From Luidia sarsii (lineage: Eukaryota; Echinodermata; Asteroidea; Paxillosida; Luidiidae): a DNA stretch of 64,000 nt. Shown here piece after piece: positions 31,601 to 46,600 of the stretch (within the stretch, counting starts at the first letter, position 1; the number at the start of each line of letters is the position of its first letter). The DNA is taken from assembly GCA_949987565.1 (NCBI GenBank), contig OX465110.1, positions 15,292,290 through 15,356,289 of the forward strand, written 5' to 3'. Both the position numbers and the translations under genes were made by a program. The notes below the pieces were generated by a model, which saw nothing but the letters and a program-made list of their open reading frames with translations, did no database searches and had not been told where the DNA came from.

Positions 31601-34600
31601 CGTGTACATCATCGAGTATGGCAAACCCTCATTGAATTACTCACCTGTCTCTATCCCAAAAATTTTCCCGCTGTACGCTTCAACCCCCAATCTGTTCCTG
31701 TGCATAGGCTCTCCGTAGTTTTTCCTAAAAAAGGGCTATGTAGTGTATTGTAAATGTACATGTACATGTACATGTACAGTACAGGACAGTGCCTCTGCGC
31801 TGATCATGTGTACTCAGGAAATAATGTTTCAATTTGGATTGGATTGGATTGGACCGTTGGACCATTGGACGAAAACGAAATTTAAGGCATGGTGGGAAGA
31901 ACATCAGAAGGGAAGCAAATATTGAATACCTTTTAGGCTTTGCTTCATTGGGCCTGGGGATGTTTTAATTTTGTGTTATGTTCAGTGTATACCGGTACAT
32001 GTACAGTGTACATGTACATGTACTGTATATATTCACAGACCAATGACTGTATGGCTCTCTACTTAAAGCCACATTGGTAAGATCGAAAAACAGAAATGTT
32101 CACATATTTACATGAAACTTATACAGTTTGAAGATGGTTATAGTACAAACCATTCACTGAAATATTTCTGCCTAAAATGTTGTATTTTAGGAGAAATTAG
32201 TAAAGGAAATAGTTTACATGTACATGTACACATTGTACGTCTCACCGAGATCTAATTTTTTTTTTTCGGAACAGTACGGCGTTGAATGCTGCATTTTCGC
32301 GAAACAAATGAAGCGGTTTTTCACTATTTTCTCAAGACTCGGTTGGCAGATTGAGCTGAAATTTTCACAGGTGTGCTACATGTATTTCATGCATATGTTG
32401 GATCAGACAACGTATGGATGCTATTCTTTGACCTCGACCAATGTTGTGTAGGGGCTTTAAGTAAGAAATGCCCTCCAGGCTCCATTACACCACAGGGAAT
32501 ATTCCATTTTATTTGATAGAGTCATCCATATCATTTGAACTTGATTGCAATGGAGTGCAATATGTCCTGGCCTCCTGGGAAAGGCAATATTTGCTAGTTA
32601 TAACTAGTATTACTCTATTACTGTCTGAGTTTTCCATAAAAAATCAATACCATAATCCCTTGGCATAAGTCCCTAGCCAAAAGCTTCCCCACCTGTCCCC
32701 TGTTTTTCAGAGAACTCAGGAGAACAGAAATCCCTAATCAAATTTGGCACGTTGTCCAATTTGGTGATTAGATCAGTCAGATTCGCCCATCAGAGCACGC
32801 TCTATGTACATATTCCTCTATGACTTTGCTGTTTGTCACCTTTCGTCTAATGTATGTGTGTGTACACTGTTACAGTAGTTGGGTGTCTTCATTTTGCATA
32901 TAAATTATATAGTACATGTATACCGGTACATATACCATGTACAGTACATGTACATGTATACATACATGTACATACACGTACAGTGTATGTACTGTACATG
33001 TACATGTGTACAGTGTGTACATACTACATGCACAAAGTACTGTACATTGTACATTTACATTGTACATGTACATTGTACATTACATGTACAGTGTACATGT
33101 ATGCGGTGCTTAATGCACATTGCACAGTGCTGTATTGATTGTACTGGTATGGTACACGTACTGTACATGTACATGTATGTACTGTACATGTACTGTACAG
33201 TGTACATGTACTGTACATTGTACATGTACTGATACACGTGTGTACAACACTGTATATGTTCACATTACTGTAGCTTTGTTCATGGACAGTGTACTGTACA
33301 TGACATGTACATTTGTACATGTACATGGGTACATTTGTACATGTACATGTACAATGTACATGTATGGTACATGTACATGTACATTACTGTAATTGGTTAA
33401 ATTCACTTGACTTAATGCGCAGTGCTAAACTTGCATGCACACTGACCATGAACTGCTACATTTACACTGTGCAGTACATGTACACAACTGCATGTACAGT
33501 GTACGTGGCCACCGAGTCTGCATACCTGCCCCATAAATTCTTTATGTACATGTACATGTACATGTACATTGTACATGTACGTGCACACTTGACATCTATC
33601 ATTTCTCTGCATTGCATAGGCCATGTACGTGTACATGTACCGGTACATTGTACATACTGTACAGTACATAAAGAATGTACATGTATTGGACAGTTAACCT
33701 TGACCAGCTCAGTGGCCATCCCTTTTGACATCTGTTTTGGGTAAAATAAAAGGCTATTGCTTTACATGTGTACACTGATTCACAGCATACAATAAAAGGT
33801 GCCTAAATACATGTACACATGTGTACAGTACATGTGCATGTACATGCACATGTACTGTACATCTAATTGTTGTTGCAAAAAATCTACAAATAATCTTTTG
33901 CAGTGATAATATTGATATCCTTTCCACCTGGTTCAAAACAAACATGGTTTTGGTTGTGGTATTTCAGGCATTGTTAGAACTTCCTGGTTCCTTTTCATAT
34001 TGCATGCTCCAGTCTTGGAGAGAGGGCCTGACTTTCAATCCTGGCAGGACCTTTCGCTGCCTTTGACAAAAGGTCAACTGGTCAAGGTCAGGGGGTCAGG
34101 GCAAAGTGGTTTCCAAATAAATCCAGATGGAGATAAAAATGGTGTGTCAATTGGATCCCAGAAGCACCTTTCTCCACCCTCTAGGAAGGTCCCACTAAAA
34201 TCAGGACGTCATGAAGCTTCTTGACATGATTCAGTGTGTTTTCCTGGCCATTTGGGCCAGCAAGGCTCTTCTGGTAAGAGTCTTGAAAGAACAGATCCAT
34301 TTCATTTTATCCAAATCGAATCCAAATTCAAACAAATCGAATCCATTTGAAAATTTAGTGGGCCTGACATTTCCATCCTAGCAGGACCTTTCTCAAAGGC
34401 AGAGAGAAAGGTCCTGCTACATGTGTAGGATCGAAATGTCAGGCCCACTAAATTTAAAGATTTGCATTTTGGTAATTTTAGTCAGTAAGCAGTTTGCAAC
34501 ATTTTTGTATACATATCCATTTGAAAACAAATACATGTAGCAAAGAAAGTTGCTTTGGCCGGACCAGTCCTTGAACATTTGACCTCTGGCCTTATGTACA

Positions 34601-37600
34601 CAGGTACACACGTACATGTACAAGTACATGTACAAGTACAAGAAAGCTCACAGAAAAACCCACAGACTTGTATACATTGTACACAGTGTACATGTCATGT
34701 ACTGTACATTTTCATTTACATACATGTACATGTAGACACCACATGTACATGTGTACATGGTGTGTACATGTACTGTACATGTAAATGTACATTGTGTGTA
34801 CAATTTTGTAAGCTGTACCGAACAAGTACAGTACATGTACATGTACATGCACTGTACATGTACAGTACATTGTGTACATGTACACATACATGTACTTTAC
34901 GTATACCGTACATTTATTTCCCCTGGACCACAGAAGGGAACCTGACTTTGGTATGGAGGATTGGACTTGCTCAACATAATTGCAACATTCTGAGAGATAT
35001 TGACACAGTGTGTCTTCATTATTTACAGACATCCCTCAACCCAGTAGCAAATGCGCAAGCATGTAAAATACCCGGTAGCTATGTGCACATTCCTTGTGTA
35101 CAGAGTACATGTACATGTACATGTACATGTACGTGTTCATATACACGTACATTGTACTGTACATACATGTATACTTATACATGTATCGTACGTACACATG
35201 TATGCATGTGCTTGATGTCATTTTACATATCTTTTTTTGTTAACATTTCAATCATAAATGTTTATGTATGGTGTACTAGTATCATTAAGGGGAAAAAGAT
35301 AAATCGTGTGGCCCGGATGACATACCGGTACATATACACTGTAGACCCACAGTACATGTTCCTCCCAAAAGTACTGTACAGTGTACATGTACATGTACAT
35401 GTAGTTTTCATATGAGTTTAGTAAGTAATCCAATTTGTTATTTTTAAAATTCTTCCTTTAGATAATGAAGTTGTGGTAGGCCAAGCGCAACGGTGGTAAA
35501 AAAACAATGGTTGTGCCCGCACCTTCTGTAATCCTCCTTGTGCTGACAAATTATAGTCCCATCTCACTGACTGATCAATAGCTTTGCTAGTATTGCAGAG
35601 AGCTTTCTTGTGGAATGATTAATTAAGGACTAATTAGAAGATATTAATGGTAATATTAAAGGTATACAAGTACTTTGCATTACTTGGTTAGCTTCCTTCA
35701 CTTCCTCCATCAGTGGGTTGATAAACCAGCAATGTCGGTTGTTCTGACGGACGTCTCCAAAACATTTGATACAGTGGACCATAATCTGGTTATTGAAAAT
35801 GTCATTCACTTGGGGGGGGGGGGCGCAGATCCATCATCCTCCGGTTGTGTGACTTTTTGAGTAACCGCAAGCAGTGTCTTCGTTATCACGAAACCTCGTC
35901 ATTCTATACATTTTTGACGGACGGCCTCCCGTGCAGTGTACTTACATGTACCGGTAGTTGGGACCAAATGCATTCCAAACCATTATCAATGATGCCGTTG
36001 AGGGGGTCCCTGGTACCGTAGCATGAATTCGTGGAAATACAGTGTACACATGTACAGTACATGTAGGCCTACACTACAGTGTACAACTGTACATGTACAA
36101 ATGTACATGGGTGTGGATGACCTGACACTGGTAGAAAGATTGTCATTAGGGACATTTTGGTGTCCAAATTGTAAATAATAGCGATTTGAATCATGTTTCA
36201 AGGACCCTACATGTAATTGTTTTCGCGTTCACAACTTCATAGAACTTCACACAGGCTAAAGAATCTTGATGCAAAAAATTCCTAGCTGAAAGTGGTTAGC
36301 ACAGTGGGTGTGTCCTTGAGCCTTGAGGGTGGCCCATTCAGGGATGCATATAAATGAGCACCGCATTTCCTATCAGTCAGAGCGCAAGCGGCGCATTGTG
36401 GGAATAAAACAACCGATGCCTACAGTACACACATCGCGTCGCAATTAATCGCGATTATTTGGAAAAGTCTCACTAGTAAATCCCACTAATAATCACGTTT
36501 ATTGGGTTCACACGCATAGACCGTGGGCCAAATCGAAAAAGCTTACCGTTTGTTAATTGATCGGGCTCAACTCAGACGGCCAACTGATAGTCAAACAAAC
36601 TGTTGTCAAAAAATAGTGAAAATGGATTGGTGGATGTTCTTTTGCGATTTTCTTGCACGTTAATGTGTAAGAACAAGAAATATCAACGGAAAAGTATAGT
36701 TTTTTAATTGCCGTACATGGCTGAGACATTGTAGTCTGGTCTACGTCCCGATCGTATTTTAACATACAAATGTATGTATACGATGACGTTTGGGAGCCAC
36801 GTTACATAGCGAAATCCTTGCAAGGTGGCGTCCCGTAATGATGGTCACGAGGATTTCCGTTCTGAAAGTCGTGTCGAAAGATCATAAATTGAGACAAAAA
36901 GTGGACAGATGGCAGCAATGTTTTTGTCCGCTTTCCGAAGTACATGTAGTAACAGAGGTGCAACTGCAAACGAGTCTGGACATTCCAACTTCCAGTTCAT
37001 AACATCCTTCATGTACATGTACATGTACTTTACAGTATAGTATTCATGGCACATGTACACGTGTACATGTACACGTGTACATGTACATACACATTGCAGC
37101 CTCAGACAATTTATTTCTGGAGCAAAGTAAATGTATTATGTGTAATAGACAATGACGTGAGCAAGAGAGAAAGTATTTGTGGGGTTACACCCGGTTTAGA
37201 TGTACAAGATACATGTACATACAGTGTAGTTTATACATACATGTACATGTGTACCATACATGTACATGTACACGTACATGTACAATGTACGTGTGTGTGT
37301 GTACACGTATGCATGTACACAATGACATGTACATGTACATGTACAGCATCTTTTTACATGTACAACTGTGTGTACATCATCACATGTACAGTGTGCTGTA
37401 CTGTAGATTGTAAATGTACAATGTACATTTTACCTGTACATGTACATGTACATGAACACTGCAGTTGTTTTGAACAGGTTTTTATTGCGGAGGAAAACAT
37501 TTTCTCCTCATACAGTGTATACATTGGGCATGTACATGTATAGTACAGTACATTGTACATGTATACACACTGTACATGTACACATGTACATGTACTGTAC

Positions 37601-40600
37601 AGTAATGTTCACATGTACACGTGTACATTGTATGAAACTTAATACATTTACTGTACATGTTTACATGTTTACATACATGTACATGTACATGTATGTCCGA
37701 CCGGTACATGTACATGTACTGTACGTACACGTACATTGTATGATTATGAACAATTCATTGCATGTACTGGTACATTTATGTGTAGCATTTTTTTTACACA
37801 GAACCATCTGCAACAGATCACTTGCTTGCCAATTGATTTTTTATTATCCCCTTGGCCTTAGCATTGAGCCTTTAAATATGGTACAGTACATGTATAATCC
37901 TCTTCTCATATTTGAACATTTGCCACAACAGGCCAGCAACACAGACACAATAAGTGGACTCTGACTATGCATGTGCTGTACAAGTGTACAGGTGTATGTG
38001 TTTACTGTTTAGGCAGTAGACAAGGATCTGTAGGTACTACACTGTATGTTGCCTGTAGGTAAACACAATTTATTAAGCATGGTGCCTCTACTGCAGTGTC
38101 CTGACTCCCATGCAAACATCCCTATGTGAAATGGTCTTGTGCCAAATATGGGGCCAGACTACATGTACATGTACATGTGTAGTACATGTACCATTGTTGA
38201 TCAGTGCTTATAACATCATACACACATGTACAGGTACAGTGTACATACTGTACATGTACAGTACATGTATACAAACATGTACATGTGTGTACAAACTACA
38301 AAGTACATACATGTACTGGTGTACATGTACCGGTAGTATAGGACCCTATACATGTAATGTACATGTAAGTCATTATCGAAGCCCATAATTATGTATCCTT
38401 TGTCTGTATTGTACAATGTACATGTACATGTACATGTACTAAGTTAACTGTACATATGTACATGTACATTGTACAATGTACATGTACATGTACAAGTACA
38501 GTACGTGTAGGGCTGTACATGTAGGCCTACATGTACATGTACACGTACTGTGATAAATGCAAAAGTTTCAGACAAAGTCATGTACATCATGTACATGTAC
38601 ATGTACAGTACATGATGTACAGGTGTACAGTACATGTACATTGTGGTTTTGACAGTTTACCAACAAATGTGCATGTCACGTGTACATGTACATGTACATG
38701 TACATGTCCCGTATTGTGTACATACCTGTACATGTACATGTACTGTACATGTACACGTGTACATGTACATGTGACCATGTACACACACACGTACCCTGTA
38801 CATGTATACATGTACATGTACACACAATGTACATACATGTACATGTATGTAATGTACAGTGTACATACATGTATGTAATGTACACATGTACATGTATGTG
38901 TACAGTACATACATGTATACATGTACGGTACATGTTTGTGCATAAATGTACACATGTACCTGTACAGTACAGCCTGTACATGCACTGTACAGTACATGTG
39001 TATACGTATACATGTACACGTACAGTACATGTAGACCTAATGGGACAGTAAAGTACACCTGTACTGTAGTGTACACGTACATGTGTACGTGTATGCATGT
39101 ACATGTACATGTACATGTACATACCGGTACATGTACAGTACATGTACGTGTACATGTACGTGTACATACATGTACATGTACATCGTGTACGTATACATCA
39201 GTACTGTACATTCATGTACAGTACGTACACAATGTACATGTATACGTATATATCTTTGTACAATACATGTACATTACATGTGCTGTGCATAGTAGGCCAT
39301 GTACATGTAAACTGTTTGTATACAACACACATAATTATTGTACAGTATGTTTACATACAGGCCCAGGGACATTGAAGAATCCCAACTCTTGCATGAATAC
39401 AGAACAGTGTAGACAGCTGCACGTTGCGCTACATGTAGTTTCTCTGCCTGTAAATTATGACCCTTCCTCTGTGTGCTATACCCTGTCTGTATTGTGAATA
39501 ATACTTTGGCAGCCCCCATTGCACTTTGCTTTCATTGAGGAAGAAGAAAACCTCAGAATTAAGTCTCACGTGACTTGACAATCCTGTCAGTGTCACCTGC
39601 TGTCGTTTCTGTGGATCTGCAGTTTTGTTTAATAAAGGCCCTATACAACATTTTTAACGATCAATAGATAGCCACAGTTTTTGTGTTAAACCACTAAACA
39701 TTCCAAAAAAGCAAAGATTTTAGCTCAAGTGGTAATCTGAGAAAGTAGAAAAATGAAGAAAAATAAACGTCACGGTTTATTGACTTCACTCACCAGCCTT
39801 TAGTGTAAGAAATAGTTTACTACTCGCGAGTAATGAACTACATGTATTTGATATGGACAGCATCCCAGAGACCCAGACTCTGTAAATACATGTAAGAGGG
39901 AAATCTGTGGACATTGATTTTGTTGATCTCCCCAATGTTGTATTGGGCCTTTAAGGCTTGCTTTCATCCACGCATTGACTGCACCACAGATATTTAGTGA
40001 TGGTGTGACAATGCGATTGGTCATGTCGTGTGATGCGTGTTTGCAGCATGGTACATGTATAAGTCAGTCACAGTCACACTCTTGAATTTCATTGCCCGAT
40101 GTCTTCATCTGATATCCCTACCCCTGGGTCCTTTTTGGGGGGCTGAAAATCACCGGAGTCACTCTCGTTTGTACCGTACATGTACCGGGTACTGTACATG
40201 TGTTCATGCAGACCAACATCAATCATCACCTTGGCTGTTTGAATAGGTTCAGATTCCCATTGCAGAGGAAATACTTTTCCACCCTCATCGAGTTCTGTTT
40301 TGTTAACACCCAAAAGATTAACAATTTAAATTGTGATAATGCACACATACAGTTGTACATGTATGTACATGTGCATGCACAGTAGTAGAAATGTGTCTTT
40401 TTCTTCAAGTCTGATTACATGGATAATTATTTACATGTATAGTCACAAATCACATGTTCAAGTATTAAATTTCATACTTACACAACACATGTACATTGGG
40501 TACATGTATGCAGGATATCATGTGCTCTGCCAAATTTTTGGGTTTATAATACACTGTACATGCAGTGAGTGATACATGTACAGTACCTTGTCGAACCCAC

Positions 40601-43600
40601 ACACATACATGTAGTGGAACATGCATTGTACACACTGTATGGTATTTGATAAACATGAACAATACATGTACATGTACATGCACAGTCCAATGTACATGTA
40701 CAGTGTACATGTATAATTTTTGTACATTAACTCCTGGAGAGAAATACATAAAGAAGTTTGTACGTGCATACAGGTACATGTGTACCACTGATAGACAATG
40801 TTAAGCCTTGAGTGAAGACCGGGGCACCAGGCTGCCTCTATACAGTGGTCTGACCTATGACTATGAGGCACTGTGTCTGGCACCTGCCTCTTGGTGCATG
40901 AAGAGCACAGGCTCTGGATGGGACAGGTTAAATTACTGCGTACATTGTATGTAAAGACATGACTAACAGGTGCCATGTTGAAACAAAGAACGGAGAGATA
41001 GTACATGTAGCAAGACTTGAACGGAGACTACTGTACGTGTACATACGTATGTATCAGTACACAATGTACGGTACATGTACATGTACATGTATACCGGTAC
41101 ATACATGTAAACGTGCATGTATTTACTGTACAATGTGCATGTACAGTTGTACATGTGTAGATGGCCTCTTGTGGTCCATCCACACAGTTACGTGTATTTG
41201 TCTGTGTACATGAAGAGCACAGACTATACATGTAGACTCTGTTGGAGACTGGTATACTGTACAACATGTACGTGTAGGTAAAGGCATGACTAACATTGAT
41301 TTCCACCAGGGTCAACTCAGCTGCCTGGCATTATTTTGGGTGGTAACACCACTGTGGTGTGGGTGATGATTCACCCAGACCATGCCCCAGCACCATGCAG
41401 CAACTGTGCAACCTCTGCCCACAAAAGGAAAGAAAAGCCAAAACAACCACTGTACTGAATCCACCTGAGTACGACTGCGAGTGATACCGGTACAAAGGAC
41501 AAAGGGCTTCACTGTTTGTCTAGCCATCGCCCCCCCCTTCCTGTTTTGTTGTTGTTGTTGTTTTTCTTTTTTTCTAAGTACGGTAGTCTCAGTTTCTTTA
41601 CTCACTGAGTTGGTACAGTACATGTGTGTACATGTACATGTTGATTGTTGTTGACAATACTCATTCATAAAATGCAGTGTATGTACAGTGTACATGTACA
41701 CTCATGGAGGATTCCTCCATGGTACACTGTACTGTACATGATGTACATGTACATCTGTACTGCACATACACTGTACACCCTGTACATGTACACAGTACAT
41801 GTACATGCAGTGTACATGTACACATGTACATTGACACTTGACAGTACAGTACATGTATGTTAAGATTTTAAAATGACCTCTGTTCTCTGATAACCTTTAT
41901 ATGACAAAAGCCGCGTTTCCACTGGACTTATTTTGGTCAAAGTAACCGAGATGATGGTTACTTTTCCCATTTTAAGTCCAGTGGAAACGGCCAAGTTAAA
42001 TTTCCTCTCGGTTACTCTAACCTAGCCGAATGGTTACTTTTACCGGCCAACCTCTGCCCTGTAAAAGTGACCAGGTAAGTTTAACCGAGCCGATTAGTCC
42101 AGTGGAAATGCACCACTCAGTAAAATGCGACTCGGTAAAAAAAACACATCCGGCCTACTGTATGACGAAAACACGTACATGCACTGTGCACAACATCTGC
42201 TTCGTGTCGCGGGCTAAATGTACACACGTACATGTACATGTACAGTACATGTACATGTTGTGTAATTCGTTGTGTTATAGTTTACGTTGTGTAATTACGT
42301 TGTGCAATTCTAAAAAGATACATGTACGGTACAGTGTACAACCATGGATTTCCTTCCTCCATGGTACAACTGTACATGTACATGTGTACATGTACAGTAC
42401 CTATACCTGTACATGTTGTATGTTGTATAAAGTAAGACGGGTAAAAACATGGATGTACTTTGTAGTCATTGTTTGTCAGTGAACCTCCAGGTGACTTCAA
42501 CTTTCCTCCCAGCCAGAAGGTCACTCAACTACATGTACAGTATGTAATAGGAGTTGAATGAAATTCTGAAATGTCAGGAATGCCTCATTAGTAAATGCAT
42601 GTATTCATTTGTATTGTGACTATAGTCAGTGTGGTTTGACAATACAAACTATGCACTATAATGCAGTATGGCTGTATGCACAGTATACTACAGTATGTAC
42701 GTGTACATGTACGTACAATGTACATGTGTGGGTACATCTACACACATGTACACGTATGTATACATGTACTGGTATACAGTACGGTACATGTACATGTACA
42801 TGTACTGTACAATGTACTGTACAATGTAACATGTACTGTACTGTGTACATTTTACATGTACTGTACACTGTACACGTCGACAGGTACTGTACAGTGTACA
42901 GTACATGTACATGTACATGTACCTGAAAGTTTGATGTGGGAGGTGGGACTGTTCGATAGCTGGTACATATGTACATGTAGTGTCTGCATATCAAAGGATT
43001 CAGGAAATATCAGTGAAAAAGAAGACAAATCTGGTCACCAAAAGTCAGTACAGTACCGGTACATTTATGCAAACTACATGTACACTGTAGGGCAAACATG
43101 TTGCAAACTGCTTATTGACTAAAATGACCAAAGTGCAATTAAAATATATAAAATTAGGACGGCTTGACGTTTCAATCCTTCCACTTCCAGGACCTTACTC
43201 AAAGGTCAATGTACCAAGTGTACATGTACATTGTGTACAATAGTCAAGAACAGTAGTACATGTGTGTACATGTGTACCAGTAGGCCTACACAATGTACAT
43301 GTACAGTACAATGTACATGTACATGTAGTTAATCATGAATGTATTGTACATGTAGTGTACAATGTGTTTATGCATGGAGGAATATGTATCATTGTGCATA
43401 CTACAGTAGAGTACAGTATGTGTATAGGGACATGTTGAAATGATTCCATGAACAAAGAATGTGCTTACCAGGGAGTTTAAGGGTGATTCATTCTGTTTTT
43501 CTTTTGGCTTAAAAATAGAATGGTTCGACCTGTTGTGTCTGCTCACCCCACCCGCTTGCACAAAATGACCTTGGCATTTTCACAATGGATTATGTTTCTT

Positions 43601-46600
43601 GTTTTGTAATGTACAGTTTGTGTACATATTTAAAGTACAGTACATGTACATGTATGTTAAATTGTGGGAGCTATAGGGTTTAATCACGTACCATACAGTG
43701 TACGGTACGTGTATACATGTTCAACTGTTCATGTACACTGTAGGTACCTCGTGTTCACTAACAAGTAACAGGTGATTCAATAACAAGTGCACAGTGGGTT
43801 AACCTGCTCTTACATGTATCTACCGGTAATCATAATTTCAGCATTGTCTACATAAAGTATGCACATACATGTACACCTGTATACATGGGCGCGAATCTAG
43901 TGCCTTGTGGAGACCTACATGTACCGGTACATTGTACATGTACAGTGTGTACACCATACATGTGTACATGTACAGTACTGTACCGGCACATGTACACGTG
44001 TGTTTGTACTACATGTACATGTACATGTATATTTTAGACTTTAGCCTAACTCCCTTGACAACAAAGCCAGTCATAATATTTTGTAGGATTGTCTTTTTAT
44101 TGCCACTTACATGTATACGTACAGTGTACATGTACATGCGTAGGGAAGGATTCTTTCATTGCTGCATGAAAGCACTTTCATGTTCAGGTACATGTACAAA
44201 CAGTACATGAACTCAACTGTACACATGTACATGTACTGTATGTACGGTGTACAAATGTACAAATAAGTGCGGTTAAATTAATACTGACATACATGTACTG
44301 TACATCATACACACGTGTACATGTACATTGTTTCATATACATCTACATGTACATGTACATTGTGCATACTGTACTGTTGTAAACACTGAAATGTGTCTGC
44401 ATTGTACAGTACACAATGTACATTCAAGCCTACTGTCTGTACAGTACATCTGCACGTCCATTGTACAGTACTGTACATGTACCGGTATACACTTAAATTA
44501 CACTGTACAAGTAATATAATGTGCTCTGTGGATTGTATGCATATACAGTGTACATGTACATGTACACATGTATGTACCTACATGTAGTAGTAGTACAGTA
44601 TACAAATTTACGTGTACATGTACTGAGCTTTAATTAAGATTTGTGCGTTGTGTTCTCAGTTTAATTCTCAGCACCAGAAGCCAGAAGTCCTCCATAATTC
44701 GTGCTCAGTAGAATCTCAAGGATAACCCATTAACCGCATACATACCGGTACATTGTATTTGTGACCCCTGCTCTCATCAACATAAGTAATCTTTGTTTTG
44801 GTTTAGTTTAAAGGTTGGCATTGAAGGGGAAGATGAATATTTTGGCAAATTGTGCGCTTTGACTTAATAATGAGTTGTATTTATGCAGTGCTCAGCACCT
44901 GATTGCAATTTTATGCCGTAGGATAAAGGTTGGGATATAGCGACTTACATGTACATACTGTATACACTACTATACAGTACAGTTTGCATTATATGCACAC
45001 CTCATTAAACTGTTGGCTCTTGTAGTTGTACATGTACAATGTGTGTACATGATGTGATGTTGTTACATGTTGCTTGTACCGGTACATGTACACTGTACAA
45101 CTGATGTACAGTACATGTACATGTACATGTGTATTACATGTATACGTTTGATTTACAGAACATACGTGTACATGTAATATTCAAATGGCTTGGGTGTCAT
45201 ACTGTACATGTACATGTAGGCCTATGGCTTGGTTGAAACGTACATGCTGGCAGGATTCTGTTGCTTACATGTACATGTACATGTATTTGTATCTACTGTA
45301 CCTCCTTGACTAGTATAACCAGCTAGAGCTTTTAGTAAACATGTACATGTACATGTACATGTACATGTACATGTAGAAAAGCTCCCCCTCCCCCATTTGC
45401 AACATTCCACATGTGTACAGTACATGTACATGTACATACATGTACTTTGTAGGATGAATCTTTGACGATGGCAATTTTGATTGTATCCCCTACATAGCGC
45501 TGTTGATGACGTACATCTGCCTACATGTACAGTAGGTGTGTGTGCACATGCATACATGTACTGTACTACACGTACATGTAGTAATACAGGCAGGAGTGGA
45601 TGGAGGGTGGGGGGATGGAAGGAGGGAGATGGGCCGAGTTCATCGACCCCTGACATTTGATTTGCCAGCCAGCGGCCTGGCGCCATTGCTGCTGGTGCTG
45701 AGGGTCCTGCGCTTGCTTGCTGCAGCTTCAGAGTTGCCGCTGCAGTCCGGAGCGATAGGAGGTGTTATAGAGGGAGATAAACCGTCAGTTGAGCAGCGAG
45801 AAGGATGCAGCGCCTGTTATTACACTGCACTGTTGATCTGATACAAGGCCGGTGCTTTATCCCTTCATGACTGTGCTGAGGGAAAAAGGGTGCATTTTTG
45901 GCGGTCACAGGCTCACAGCCAAGTATTGGTTAAGGTCGTTTCTATTTGGCTCAGCACTTCATCATCCAGTGTCACTCTAACCTCACTGAAATTGCCTCCC
46001 GGGGAAAATCACAGTGGAGTGGATTCCTTGTTGAGGCAATACTTGGTTGTGACTTGTGACCTGCACAATGCACCCCCAGTCACTGGTCATCACGTTGAAT
46101 TGTTTTGGCTTGCTGTTGTTTTCTCCCAATGACGACACATGTGTCGATGAAGAGCTGCAGATTCGTGGTTACTTGTTAGTATTTCTCCCAAATTCGGGCC
46201 TTGAGGTTTTGGGTTCCCAGCAGGACCTTTCCCAAAGGCTGCTAGAAAGGTGCTTGGGTCCTGGGCTCCTGACTGAGGCTCTGTCTTTGAGCAAGGTCCT
46301 ACATGTACAAGGACTGAAACGTTGGCTGCACTAGATTTTTGAGATTCATGTAAATTGAAGTTTCAATCATTTGAGTCACTGAGTCGTGTGTACGTGTAGT
46401 TTGCACAATTACTGTTTTACTGAAATTTTGTGTATAGTATTTTCTATTTGTTTATTTCCACTCGCACTATTGTAGAGTGCAAAAGCATGAACTGGTCTGT
46501 GAACTTTTGTTCTTGTCTGTGCACTACTGTCCATGTACATGTACAGTACATGTACATGATTGTTTACTTTTTACATGTTAGTCTCAGGCTGCCTTTGGGT

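Noticed and set aside
45536..45841. 101-codon plus-strand frame in intron 2
   Set aside because: Moderately GC-rich, but no family resemblance, and it begins inside TACATG words. I see no splice partner in the RANBP9/10 frame.
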